From Galbibacter pacificus (lineage in GTDB: Bacteria; Bacteroidota; Bacteroidia; Flavobacteriales; Flavobacteriaceae), in assembly GCF_029603155.1 (NCBI RefSeq), contig NZ_JAPMUA010000001.1, positions 744,001 to 808,000 of the forward strand: a stretch of DNA of 64,000 bases, given 5' to 3'. The translations under genes were made by a program, and so were the position numbers. The notes under the pieces are model-generated. The model ran no database searches, was not told where the DNA came from, and saw nothing but the letters and a program-made list of their open reading frames with translations. This document shows, one piece after another, positions 55,058 through 63,295 of the stretch (the first letter of the stretch is position 1; the number at the start of each line of letters is the position of its first letter).

Positions 55058-55981
55058 TTATAATTGAAGTGTTCCTTCCATCGTAATTACAGTAGTTCCT
55101 CCAATTAGTATTCCGTCATCTGTAACCTTACCATGTATGTACGAGGGGCGCCCCATTTTTTCTCCTTGTAAAAGTTTGTATTCCTTGTTTTTCATAAGAT
55201 ATCCTTTTTTATGAAGCAACCCAATTAAGGGGCCTGCCGCACTTCCGGTTGCAGGATCTTCATCAATTCCTATTCCGGGGTTGAAAAATCGTGTTTTGGC
55301 AATAATATCCACGCCATTTCTAATAAAAGAAAAACAGTAAACACCTTGGAAACCATATGTGTTAGCAAGGTTTTTTAAAAGAACTTTATCAGGTTTTGAC
55401 ATATTTAAAGTTTCCACACCTTCTAAAGGTACAATTAAATGGGCGACCTCCGTTTTAACGACAGTTGGTTTTAAGTTTTTTACTTGAAGTTTGTCTTCAG
55501 GAACAGAAAGAGCCTCGGCAATTTCACTACTTGAAACAATAGTTTTGATATTTGCAGGTTGTTGTGCCATACTTATTACATCATTACTTATTGAAATAGA
55601 TACCGGCTTTTCTTTCATGATTATTTTGGGAATTTTACCTAGATCGAGTTTAAATTTTTTTTCATTGAAGAGAACTGCATGTACAGCACCTAGAAGGTTA
55701 TGTCCTACACCATTAATTTCAAATCCAGTTGGCGTAAAGGAGCGGACGGATAATGTATTCTCGGTTTCTGAATATTGGATAAAGGATGTTTCGGAATAGC
55801 CGAATTCTTTTGAAATGTTCTTATAATCAGAGAGTGATAAATCATTATCGGTGACAACTACGGCCAGTGGGTTTCCTTGATATCTATGCTCTGCAAAAAC
55901 ATCTAAGACATAATACGATAGAGAATTGTTCTTACGTTTCTTTGCCATGTGGTTTATGTTATGTTTTATAAAAGTATTCAT
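55058..55981 (-). CDS. PhzF family epimerase-like protein
   Basis: A 307-residue protein of the PhzF/diaminopimelate-epimerase fold. Seen: YYVLDVFAEHRYQGNPLAVV at the N-terminal domain, KEFGYSETSFI with the catalytic-region Glu, FTPTGFEINGVGHNLLGAVH, and the C-terminal-domain signature IGIDEDPATGSAAGPL. Most PhzF homologues outside phenazine clusters have unknown substrates. The frame allows ATG 55981; an ATG at 55948 (MAKKRKN) would give a more typical length. The DinB gene lies 20 bp upstream on the same strand, so they may be co-transcribed. Confidence 0.88.
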   Translation of the reverse strand: MNTFIKHNINHMAKKRKNNSLSYYVLDVFAEHRYQGNPLAVVVTDNDLSLSDYKNISKEFGYSETSFIQYSETENTLSVRSFTPTGFEINGVGHNLLGAVHAVLFNEKKFKLDLGKIPKIIMKEKPVSISISNDVISMAQQPANIKTIVSSSEIAEALSVPEDKLQVKNLKPTVVKTEVAHLIVPLEGVETLNMSKPDKVLLKNLANTYGFQGVYCFSFIRNGVDIIAKTRFFNPGIGIDEDPATGSAAGPLIGLLHKKGYLMKNKEYKLLQGEKMGRPSYIHGKVTDDGILIGGTTVITMEGTLQL

Positions 55982-56001
55982 TTTGAGGTTTTTTTTCAGT
56001 T

Positions 56002-56511
56002 TTATCCTGCTTCATTTTCCTTATAAATATTCCAAAAATTAGAATCGGTCATCGGAGCATCGGTAATGCCAATATTTCTTCCTATGGTTACAATCTGTCC
56101 CCGGTGATAGGTACTGTGTATGACCAAATGTTGTATATAGTCATACTTTGAAAAGCTACATGAGAACCATTCAGTCTTAATTCTTACTTTTCTTTGCAAT
56201 TCCTTTTCTGAAAGTGATGCTATATAGGCTTGTACTTTCTTTGAGTTTTTGTCCAGTGCATAAAAGATTTCCTTCTTATTTAAATACGCATTATTTTGTC
56301 GTGGAACAAATTCGGAACTTTCATTTATAATGCTCCACCAGTATTCCTGTGTACTTAAAATGTGATTTAAAGTTTTGATAATGCTGTTATAGCTGGAGGG
56401 TACTTCTTTGTTGAGTAACTCTTCCGGTTTTTTGGACAACCATTCCATATACTTTTGATGCACCCAATTAGTATAGGTAACGCTATCGGTTATAACTTTC
56501 TTTAAATTCAT
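56002..56511 (-). CDS. DinB family protein
   Basis: A 169-residue four-helix-bundle protein of the DinB/YfiT superfamily. Metal-ligand histidines appear in SIIKTLNHILSTQEYWW and in VIHSTYHRGQIVTIGRNIG. These proteins are putative thiol-dependent transferases or stress proteins, and the substrate is unknown. A second, truncated DinB-like fragment lies immediately upstream at 56535-56735 on the same strand, suggesting a former tandem pair. Confidence 0.88.
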   Translation of the reverse strand: MNLKKVITDSVTYTNWVHQKYMEWLSKKPEELLNKEVPSSYNSIIKTLNHILSTQEYWWSIINESSEFVPRQNNAYLNKKEIFYALDKNSKKVQAYIASLSEKELQRKVRIKTEWFSCSFSKYDYIQHLVIHSTYHRGQIVTIGRNIGITDAPMTDSNFWNIYKENEAG

Positions 56512-56534
56512 GATGTTGTTTTTTATCGACTTAC

Positions 56535-56735
56535 TTAGTTTAGGCTAAAATGCTTATTTATAATTCCATTAATCATTGATAATTGGCCACAGTACCACAT
56601 TGTATGTTTTATGTTCCAGTCTATTGCCCCATACTTGGTCTTGGCAATAGGGTGTGGGGGCTGTAATTCTTTTAGAGGCATATCCAGTTCATTTTCTGAA
56701 ATTTTTTGGATAGTTTCCAATAATGCTTTCTTTGA
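56535..56735 (-). pseudogene. DinB family C-terminal fragment
   Basis: The frame reads KALLETIQKISENELDMPLK, then AIDWNIKHTMWYCGQLSMIN, which is the last third of a DinB-fold protein; the N-terminal helices and their His ligand are absent. It meets an integrase N-terminal fragment at about 56735, in a different frame. The only possible starts (TTG at 56720) are weak, so this is a remnant. Confidence 0.65.
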
Positions 56736-56736
56736 C

Positions 56737-56871
56737 TAAAACGGAACGCTTTAAACTAATTTCTAATCGCTTACTATTAACTATAATTTGCACATAAATA
56801 GAAAGTTCATGTGAATTGTTTCTTGATTTCCTAGTGAAGGAAATAACCGTAAAGGGGTTTTTTGATTTCAT
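56737..56871 (-). pseudogene. Tyrosine recombinase N-terminal (arm-binding) fragment
   Basis: ATG 56871 opens KNPFTVISFTRKSRNNSHEL and IYVQIIVNSKRLEISLKRSV, the typical first 45 residues of Bacteroidota phage or conjugative-transposon integrases (arm DNA-binding domain). The match stops at about 56737 where DinB-like sequence begins; the core-binding and catalytic domains are missing. A recombination junction between an element end and the dinB copy is implied. Confidence 0.7.
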
Positions 56872-57010
56872 TTTAAATGACTTTAATTAAACAATATCTG
56901 TTAAATCAAAGGTCAAATCAATCTCGAAAGATTCTTAAAGATAATACATTTCGTGTAAACTACTGCACACCGAATTGCACACCTAATATTTAGTTTTAAA
57001 TGAAATCAAA
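56861..57010. repeat. 17-bp inverted repeat around a 116-bp spacer
   Basis: TTTGATTTCATTTTAAA at 56861-56877 and TTTTAAATGAAATCAAA at 56994-57010 are inverted with one mismatch. The left arm covers the start of the integrase fragment. The spacer contains CTGCACACC and TTGCACACC words. It could be an element end; there is no gene inside. Confidence 0.5.
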
Positions 57011-57094
57011 CAAATGCATAAAAAACAAAAAACATTAAAAATCAAAAGATTAACAGTGTTTTAGTTTCACTTATTACTAAGTTCGTCGGGGGTT

Positions 57095-57256
57095 TGCCAT
57101 GACCCAGAGCTTACAGAGCTTAAGCTTTACTATGAAAGGAAGGCTAATGAAGGAAAGAATAAAATGCTCGTGCTCAACAATGTTAGGAACAAACTTGTTT
57201 TGAGGGTCTGTACCATAGTCAAAAGGCAAAAGCCGTATCAAAAAAGAGTGGCTTGA
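57095..57256 (+). pseudogene. IS110-family transposase C-terminal fragment
   Basis: The plus-strand frame reads CHDPELTELKLYYERKANEG and KNKMLVLNNVRNKLVLRVCT to TGA at 57254-57256. This is the conserved C-terminal end of IS110-type (DEDD) transposases (YYERK-x-x-EGK...VRNKL). Nothing of the N-terminal DEDD domain remains, so the element is a relic. A minus-strand frame over the same bases is a by-product. Confidence 0.75.
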
Positions 57257-57305
57257 TTGTGATTTTTTCTCTGTTATAATTTCTTTCATTTTTTGCTTGG
57301 TTTTA

Positions 57306-57518
57306 TCATGGAAATCCCATAGATTTTCTTAAACTAGCCGATTTAACATAATAATAATAATCTTCTATAGTACCTCCTTTTATTTTCTCCACAACTTCAT
57401 CAATTATAAATATTAGAACTAGTAACCATTCTTTTTGATATACTGGTTCTCCAAAACTGTCTTTAATATCAATATTTAACTTTACATTTTTAAAGAAAGA
57501 TTGTATTAAGTTTTCCAA
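57306..57518 (-). pseudogene. Possible C-terminal fragment of a GIY-YIG nuclease-type protein
   Basis: Seventy residues from a TTG at 57518; the frame is open further upstream without an ATG. LENLIQSFFKNVKLNIDIKD followed by EPVYQKEWLLV and IIDEVVEKIKGG resembles the tail of T5orf172/Mug113 GIY-YIG proteins, where a PxEWF-type segment precedes a helix. The catalytic GIY...YIG part is absent. The assignment is from memory of the family and is weak. Confidence 0.35.
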
Positions 57519-57585
57519 TTTATGACGAAGGAAAAAAGATGTAGAACTAAAACATTGATTTATTTGAATTTCTTAACTTTGCACT

Positions 57586-58452
57586 ATGTCAAGAACATTG
57601 TCAACATACAACAGCGAGTTAAAACTAAAGGGGTTCAATGTCTTTCAGATTGAAGAAGATGGCAATGCTACCAAGGCTTATAACCGAAAGGATTTTTATA
57701 AAATCTGTTTGACAACGGGCAAAAGCAGTATTCACTATGCTGATAGAAGTTTTGATGCCGAAGGAACTATTTTGTTCTTCGGAAATCCGAATATCCCCTA
57801 CGCTTGGGAAACGCTTTCTACCCAATATGTTGGCTACACTATTCTGTTTTCGGAAGACTTTTACACTTTAGGGAAACATTCGGAAAATCTACAAAAATCG
57901 CCTTTGTTTAAAATGGGTGGTACACCGATTTTGGATATTTCGGAACAACGACGACAGTTTCTAAACAGTATTTTCAAAAAAATGATTGAAGAACAACAGT
58001 CTGATTATGAATATAAAGACGACCTAATTCGCAATTATATCGACTTGATTTTACACGAATCCTTAAAATTAAAACCGTCTGAAAATTACAATCAAGACAA
58101 AAATGGATCAGAACGATTGACTAATATTTTTATGGAGCTCTTGGAAAGGCAATTTCCTGTGGAAAGTCCCGACAGACCTCTTCTATTAAGAACTGCCAAA
58201 GATTATGCAAAAGACCTTTCGGTACACGTCAATTACCTGAACCGTGCTGTAAAGGAAGTCACGGGGAAAACCACCACAACTCACATATCAGAACGTATTA
58301 CCAATGAAGCCAAAGCCATTTTACAAAACACAGATTGGAATGTTTCTGAAATTGCCTATGCTTTAGGATTTGAGTACCCAACTTACTTTAACAATTTCTT
58401 CAAAAAACAAGCAGGAGTAAGTCCATCTGCCGTTCGGTTAGAAAAAGTTTGA
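57586..58452 (+). CDS. AraC family transcriptional regulator
   Basis: A 288-residue regulator with an N-terminal sensor domain (KLKGFNVFQIEEDGNATKAY, GTILFFGNPNIPYAWETLS) and a C-terminal AraC HTH (about 185-285). The HTH carries AKDLSVHVNYLNRAVKEVTG and the signature NVSEIAYALGFEYPTYFNNF. The acetyltransferase gene follows 77 bases downstream on the same strand, a pairing seen in many bacteria, and is a probable target. The gene is intact although it is flanked by decayed sequence. Confidence 0.92.
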   Translation: MSRTLSTYNSELKLKGFNVFQIEEDGNATKAYNRKDFYKICLTTGKSSIHYADRSFDAEGTILFFGNPNIPYAWETLSTQYVGYTILFSEDFYTLGKHSENLQKSPLFKMGGTPILDISEQRRQFLNSIFKKMIEEQQSDYEYKDDLIRNYIDLILHESLKLKPSENYNQDKNGSERLTNIFMELLERQFPVESPDRPLLLRTAKDYAKDLSVHVNYLNRAVKEVTGKTTTTHISERITNEAKAILQNTDWNVSEIAYALGFEYPTYFNNFFKKQAGVSPSAVRLEKV

Positions 58453-58529
58453 ATTTCATAATCATTGGTTTGAAAATCTTTAACAGCACCTGTTAAAATC
58501 GTCCGACCTTTGTATCAAAGGATACAAAG

Positions 58530-59093
58530 ATGGATAAGTCAGATATTTTTGAGCGATTGAGAAACGGAGAAATTATTCCGTCCAGTGACAGCCAAAGAAA
58601 AGAATTAAGAAATGCCTCATACGACACGAAAAAACTGCTCGTGCAAATGAATAATTCGACTGACCCAAATGAAGTCAGAAAAGTATTAAGTCAAATCACC
58701 GATTCGGAAATTGACGAAAGTACAGCCGTATTTACACCGCTATATATCAACTACGGGAAGCATACCAAAATAGGTGAAAACGTATTCATCAACTTTGATT
58801 GTGTTTTTTTGGATTTAGGTGGCATTACCATTGAAGATAATGTACTGATAGCACCGAAGGTCAGTTTGTTGTCGGAAGGGCACCCTTTAGAACCCGAAAA
58901 CAGACACACACTCGTACCGAAACCCATCCACATCAAAAGGAACGCTTGGATTGGTGCAAATGCCACGATTTTACAAGGCGTAACCATTGGCGAGAATTCG
59001 GTAGTTGCTTCAGGTGCTGTCGTTTCCAAAGATGTTCCCGATAATGTGATTGTAGGTGGTATACCTGCGAAATTTATAAAGAACATTGAATAA
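58530..59093 (+). CDS. Sugar O-acetyltransferase (Maa/LacA/NodL type)
   Basis: A 187-residue hexapeptide-repeat acetyltransferase that uses acetyl-CoA to acetylate a sugar hydroxyl. The N-terminal helix carries IFERLRNGEIIPSSDSQRKE, followed by TPLYINYGKHTKIGENVFIN, APKVSLLSEGHPLEPENR with the catalytic His, and the left-handed helix end GENSVVASGAVVSKDVPDNV. It works as a trimer in the cytoplasm. It is downstream of the AraC regulator and is directly followed by a truncated gene start at 59096. Confidence 0.92.
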   Translation: MDKSDIFERLRNGEIIPSSDSQRKELRNASYDTKKLLVQMNNSTDPNEVRKVLSQITDSEIDESTAVFTPLYINYGKHTKIGENVFINFDCVFLDLGGITIEDNVLIAPKVSLLSEGHPLEPENRHTLVPKPIHIKRNAWIGANATILQGVTIGENSVVASGAVVSKDVPDNVIVGGIPAKFIKNIE

Positions 59094-59095
59094 GT

Positions 59096-59179
59096 ATGAA
59101 AAGTCTGATTTATGCCATTGTTCTTTTGTCAGTTTGTCCGCAACTGTACGCTTTCTATAGCATAAATTTAGCCAAATGA
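59096..59179 (+). pseudogene. Truncated gene start encoding only a signal peptide
   Basis: ATG 59096 begins MKSLIYAIVLLSVCPQLYAF, a textbook signal peptide, then stops after 27 residues at 59177-59179. It starts two bases after the acetyltransferase stop, as an operon gene would. The body of the protein is missing, and the convergent Fic gene ends 20 bases later, so the gene was probably truncated when the Fic region was inserted. Confidence 0.5.
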
Positions 59180-59199
59180 TTTCAAATAATATCATGCGA

Positions 59200-60750
59200 C
59201 TATTTTTTGTTCGGTAATTTTACCGGGTTTTTACCTTTCATCCTATCATAGACCAAATCTCCCAAGAATTTTGCAAATGGGCCTATATTCTGCCTTACAC
59301 TGGCCTCTTCCAATGCCTGCATATATTCATCCCGCTTTTCTACGGGAATTACTGTCCACGGATAGCCACCGGAGGCCAGCATTGCATTCATAAGGAATCT
59401 GCCCATACGACCGTTACCATCCATATAGGGGTGGATAAAAACAAAGACAAAATGGCCCAGCACGGCCCGTACGGAAGCCTCGGGCTCTTCCTCCAATAAT
59501 TCAAATAAGATGGGCATGGCATCTACATTTAAGGGAACATGCTTGGAATTACCGATGTACACCTGGTTATTGCGGTAACCGGAAAGGTCGGAAGCCTTCA
59601 ACAGACCTGCCACTACACTTGGGTCGAACAGTTGCCTGTACCATGCGGCATGGTCCTTATCGACCTGTGTTCCCGAATTTGCTCCTTCCAATATGGCTTT
59701 GATGCTCTGCTTTACGGATTGGAAAGCCTGATAATAACCCCGGGCGGCCATGGCATCCCGTTGCTTCCTGTCCCCTTCGTTTTCCTCGGTGTCCCATTCC
59801 CCCGAACTCACTTTTTGAATCAACTCAGGGGTCACACGATAGCGCTCAATTGACAGCGAATGATAGGCATCCGTTATATATATATCGTCCACGTCCTTCA
59901 TATAGGATTCGTGGTCGGTCTGTATGCCAGGGGCTTTCGGGAAATTGGCCATTACCGCTTCACGCATCTGTTGCCATATCAGGCGTATACGGTTGGCATA
60001 GGGAGAACGTTCCCTTGGCGACAATTTCAATTCCAACCTGGTATCAAAAGGATCTTCCTCCCGGATGTCATAATCGGCCTGTTTGAAGGTTTCCACAATC
60101 TGGTCTGCTATTCTATCACGTTGAATGTTACGAAAAGCCCCGGCCAATCGGCCGGCCAAGGTGGTATGCCCATTTTCCAGTAGTATGGGTAGTAATTCCG
60201 AAGCATCCCGAATCAGGGACAGCGTGGTACGGGCATCGATGGCATTATTTGTATACAACGATGCTCCCGTGTAAATCAGGGAGGTCTGTAAATTATACAT
60301 GCGGATGCCTTCTTCTACTACGGTCTGCTCTGAAGGAGGGATATCGGTCTTCAAATTGAACAGGGAGGTGTTATGGGGTAACGGAGTGGGCTTGTTATTG
60401 CCCTTGGGCGATCGTATAAGCAATTGTTGTGGTACCGAACGATTACCGGCATGAAATAACAAAGATTGGTCTGCCGAAAGCGACCAATCGTCTCCATATT
60501 TTTGATTGAGAAACCGTGCTATAAACTCCCAATAAGAACTATACCAAGCCGTGGTTTCACCATCTTTCTCATTGGGGTCCGTGGCAATATACCATCCTTT
60601 GGTGACTTCCTTTAAAAAACCGTTTTTGACAAGCAGTTGACGGTGCTTTACATTTGGGATCTCATCAGTATGAATTCCTACTATACCCTGGTCCTGTAGT
60701 CCTTTCAGAAAGGTGAGGGCCTCTACGAATCGTTCTCTTGGGGTTGCCAT
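59200..60750 (-). CDS. AbiEi-like/Fic fusion protein
   Basis: A 516-residue protein. Residues 1-200 resemble the type IV antitoxin AbiEi: a winged helix (LTFLKGLQDQGIVGIHTDEI, LLVKNGFLKEVTKGWYI) then DDWSLSADQSLLFHAGNRSV. Residues 280-500 form a Fic domain with the active-site motif HPYMDGNGRMGR at 440-451 (catalytic His440), which transfers AMP or another nucleotide to target proteins. An inhibitory-helix-like SLSIER lies at 298-303: the Ser-x3-Glu pattern is kept but the usual Gly/Asn is Arg. Antitoxin-like DNA binding and toxin are thus in one chain. Four 24-bp iterons lie in its promoter region and suggest autoregulation. It is convergent with the truncated gene at 59096. Confidence 0.88.
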   Translation of the reverse strand: MATPRERFVEALTFLKGLQDQGIVGIHTDEIPNVKHRQLLVKNGFLKEVTKGWYIATDPNEKDGETTAWYSSYWEFIARFLNQKYGDDWSLSADQSLLFHAGNRSVPQQLLIRSPKGNNKPTPLPHNTSLFNLKTDIPPSEQTVVEEGIRMYNLQTSLIYTGASLYTNNAIDARTTLSLIRDASELLPILLENGHTTLAGRLAGAFRNIQRDRIADQIVETFKQADYDIREEDPFDTRLELKLSPRERSPYANRIRLIWQQMREAVMANFPKAPGIQTDHESYMKDVDDIYITDAYHSLSIERYRVTPELIQKVSSGEWDTEENEGDRKQRDAMAARGYYQAFQSVKQSIKAILEGANSGTQVDKDHAAWYRQLFDPSVVAGLLKASDLSGYRNNQVYIGNSKHVPLNVDAMPILFELLEEEPEASVRAVLGHFVFVFIHPYMDGNGRMGRFLMNAMLASGGYPWTVIPVEKRDEYMQALEEASVRQNIGPFAKFLGDLVYDRMKGKNPVKLPNKK

Positions 60751-60788
60751 GTTGTTGAATTTACTTTTTCAATCTTTGCTTTCGGGCT

Positions 60789-60884
60789 AAAATTAGCTTT
60801 TTATATTGTGCCAAAATTAGTAAACATAAATGTACTAAAATTAGTAAACATAAGTGTGTAAAAATTAGTAAATTTTTGGAAATA
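60789..60884. promoter_or_regulatory. Four 24-bp iterons upstream of the Fic fusion gene
   Basis: The core AAAATTAG recurs at 60789, 60813, 60837 and 60861, exactly 24 bases apart. The second and third units share AAAATTAGTAAACATAA; the first and fourth diverge after the core. They lie 39 to 134 bases before the start codon, over the likely promoter. Binding by the protein's own winged-helix domain is the obvious hypothesis. Confidence 0.8.
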
Positions 60885-61197
60885 GGACACTAACGAATAT
60901 GCCTTCAAATGGCAACAAAAAAAACCAGTAAAATACATTTTTACTGGTTTTCATTAATTTACGTATTAAATGATTTTATTTAATACCCTATTTGTCGGGG
61001 TGGCAGAACTAACTTACCAAACCACAATATTTTAATTACCAGACACTTATGTTATTTCAATAAAACGAGGTAACCGAATAGGTAACCTTTGCCTCGATTT
61101 TATTCGTGAAAACAAAGATATATGAATATCTTAAACTAAAAAACAATAAATAGGGTCAAATTTCATTATTACTCAAAGTTGAAAATAATAACAGCAC
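60885..61197. other. Intergenic region between Fic and response regulator genes
   Basis: No gene is seen. It has a terminator-like hairpin (60921-60951), an 8-bp palindrome GTATTAAA/TTTAATAC (60963-60986) and a GTCGGGGTGGCAG string (60994-61006) reminiscent of a tRNA 3' end. The rest is AT-rich. Confidence 0.5.
60921..60951. terminator. Bidirectional terminator-like hairpin
   Basis: AAAACCAGTAAAA and TTTTACTGGTTTT form a perfect stem with a short TACA-type loop; A- and T-runs flank both sides. It may terminate transcripts arriving from the response regulator side on the minus strand, shielding the Fic promoter. Confidence 0.75.
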
Positions 61198-61872
61198 TCA
61201 ATCCTGAACCAACATATACCCCATTCCATAAATACTCTTTATATAACCGGAACTTTGCCAATTTAATTTTTTACGTAAGTTATTGATGTGGACATACAAA
61301 AAATTAAAATTATCAAGTAGATCACTATCATCGCCCCAAAGATATTCGGCAATTCTTTCCTTTGTCAGTACTCTTCCCCTATTTAAAATAAGGTATTGTA
61401 ATAGTTCGTATTCCCTTCGGGTGAGTGAGATCGCTTTATTATCCAAGTATACTACACGGGCGAAGGTGTCGATTTTAATTTTCTTAAAAACAAGGGTCTC
61501 ATTCCCATTTAATTTCCCCCTTCTTAAAACTGCCTTTACCCTAGAATGCAATTCTTGCAGATGCAACGGCTTAGCCATATAATCATCTGCACCACAATCA
61601 AAAGCAGTTATCTTCTCTGATAAAGATGAGTTGTCTGAAATTATTATGAATGCAGAAGATGCGTGTTTTTTCTTCTGCTCTGATAAAAGGTTCAAGCCTA
61701 TTTCTTTACTTGAGCTAAAATCTAAGATGACCAGGTCATATTCATAGCAATAGAGTTTTTCGGAAGCCTCCTGAAAATTTAGGGCAGCTTCACAAACATA
61801 GGCTTCATTCTTTAAATAATTGAAGATAGAAGTTTGAAGGGCATTATCGTATGCAGTTATTAATATTTTCAT
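61198..61872 (-). CDS. OmpR/PhoB-type response regulator
   Basis: A 224-residue two-component regulator starting at ATG 61872 (a TTG-initiated frame from 61902 adds ten unlikely residues). The receiver domain has phospho-acceptor Asp51 in YDLVILDFSSS and Lys101 in YMAKPLHLQELHSRV. Only one acidic pocket residue is clear (Asp9 in TAYDN). The winged-helix effector spans about 130-222 with TRREYELLQYLILNRGRVLT and SIYGMGYMLVQ. No histidine kinase gene is adjacent within the window. It lies 84 bp downstream of the DUF3570 gene on the same strand. Confidence 0.9.
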   Translation of the reverse strand: MKILITAYDNALQTSIFNYLKNEAYVCEAALNFQEASEKLYCYEYDLVILDFSSSKEIGLNLLSEQKKKHASSAFIIISDNSSLSEKITAFDCGADDYMAKPLHLQELHSRVKAVLRRGKLNGNETLVFKKIKIDTFARVVYLDNKAISLTRREYELLQYLILNRGRVLTKERIAEYLWGDDSDLLDNFNFLYVHINNLRKKLNWQSSGYIKSIYGMGYMLVQD

Positions 61873-61956
61873 CAAATCGTCCTGTTCAGCTTCACTTGAC
61901 AAATCTTTTTTCCAAAATTACTTGGACAGGAAATGCAACAAATAAAGCATTATATG

Positions 61957-63288
61957 CTACTTCGATCCATCCAAAATAAATTTGAAACCACCCGAAATCA
62001 TATCTGCTCGAAAACTAGAGTTTCTAGCATAATGATGATATTTTAAATCAATGCTTTTCAACCCGAAATCCCAAATATGGAAATTTGTAAAAATGTCGGT
62101 ATAGCTTACGCCAAAACCGTATTGATTGGCGGTAAATTTTGAAAGGTCATAATCTGAAGTATAAAATTCTTCTGTAGAAAGATGGCTTTCGTAGGGCGCA
62201 AAATAATCTGCCGCTGTTTGGCTGTAATATCGATAGGAAGGATATAGAGTAAATTTTTGGGAAATCTTAATGGGTACTTCCAAGCTTGCGGTATGCGATT
62301 GAATTCCCCAATCATCTGTGTAGTAACGGTAATACCCCCTAAGCACAAAAATTTCATTCAGGTAATAGTTGAGACGGCCTCCCACAGCTATTTTGTTCCG
62401 GGTATCGGGTAATTGCTCAATGGCATCTGCCAATTGAAAATTCTGTATAAATGAATCCTCAACATCACTAAAATACACGCGTTGAAATGGGGTGGATAAC
62501 AAGCCCTGTTGGCGTACCACATCGCCTTCCAGGGACATCTGTAGTTTTTTGGATAGTATTTGTGAAAAACTAAAGCCCAGAGAGTACGAATTCCGTGATT
62601 TGTTCCCAAATTCAGAGAATATGGGGTTATAGTCCTGATTCCCTGTAATGGAATAGCTTCTGAAAAGACCATTGGAAAGGCCATCCCCCCCTGCTGCAAA
62701 AGGTCTTAATTCGTAGGGATATATAGGTTTCCAGGTGTCCAAATAAACGTTGGCTTTCAAGGTCAACTCGGTATTTTTTTCGTTGAACAACCGGGTATAG
62801 CTTCCGCCAAAACCAAAAGAGAAATAGTCATATTCGCTGGAAAGCGAAAGATTGGCCGACCAGATTTTATTCCGATCATCTGAACTATGGCTATAGGAAG
62901 CGTTCACATTGGCCCATACATCGCTTGATGAAGCTCCCGAGGAAGCTACAAAAGGATCGGCCTCGCCACTACCGTCAAACGGATTGATATTGCTGGAAGA
63001 AGCAGAGGTGTAAGCCGATACGTTCGCATCTATACTCAGAATGTCGTCCGCATTGAGCGGAATGGAAACCACAATGCTCGGCGCAATGTCGGTAAGCTTT
63101 TCTGTTCCCTTCCCGCCGCTTACGGCAGCATTTTCACCATCCTGAGAATAATAACTGGCCAATACATCTACTTCTGTATTTTCGAGTACCCTCTTTTTAT
63201 AAGTTTTTGTTGAATCTTGGGTTTGCGCGGAAAGCGCTCCACCACAGAAAACACACAATATACTGACTAAGAAAAATTTCATTTTCAT
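61957..63288 (-). CDS. DUF3570 domain-containing outer-membrane protein
   Basis: A 443-residue protein from ATG 63288 (MKMKFFLVSILCVF, signal peptide ending SAQTQ); longer frames upstream would run into the DUF4266 gene. The mature chain is a beta-barrel of many amphipathic strands (WSANLSLSSEYDYFSFGFGG, GGRLNYYLNEIFVLRGYYRY) and matches DUF3570. It forms a conserved trio with the upstream DUF4266 lipoprotein (seven bases away) and ApbE. Its role is unknown, but co-occurrence with a flavin transferase points to envelope redox chemistry. Confidence 0.85.
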   Translation of the reverse strand: MKMKFFLVSILCVFCGGALSAQTQDSTKTYKKRVLENTEVDVLASYYSQDGENAAVSGGKGTEKLTDIAPSIVVSIPLNADDILSIDANVSAYTSASSSNINPFDGSGEADPFVASSGASSSDVWANVNASYSHSSDDRNKIWSANLSLSSEYDYFSFGFGGSYTRLFNEKNTELTLKANVYLDTWKPIYPYELRPFAAGGDGLSNGLFRSYSITGNQDYNPIFSEFGNKSRNSYSLGFSFSQILSKKLQMSLEGDVVRQQGLLSTPFQRVYFSDVEDSFIQNFQLADAIEQLPDTRNKIAVGGRLNYYLNEIFVLRGYYRYYTDDWGIQSHTASLEVPIKISQKFTLYPSYRYYSQTAADYFAPYESHLSTEEFYTSDYDLSKFTANQYGFGVSYTDIFTNFHIWDFGLKSIDLKYHHYARNSSFRADMISGGFKFILDGSK

Positions 63289-63295
63289 CACTTTA

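Noticed and set aside
57077..57289. Seventy-residue minus-strand frame
   Set aside because: It is antisense to the IS110 transposase tail, which has recognisable family sequence on the plus strand.
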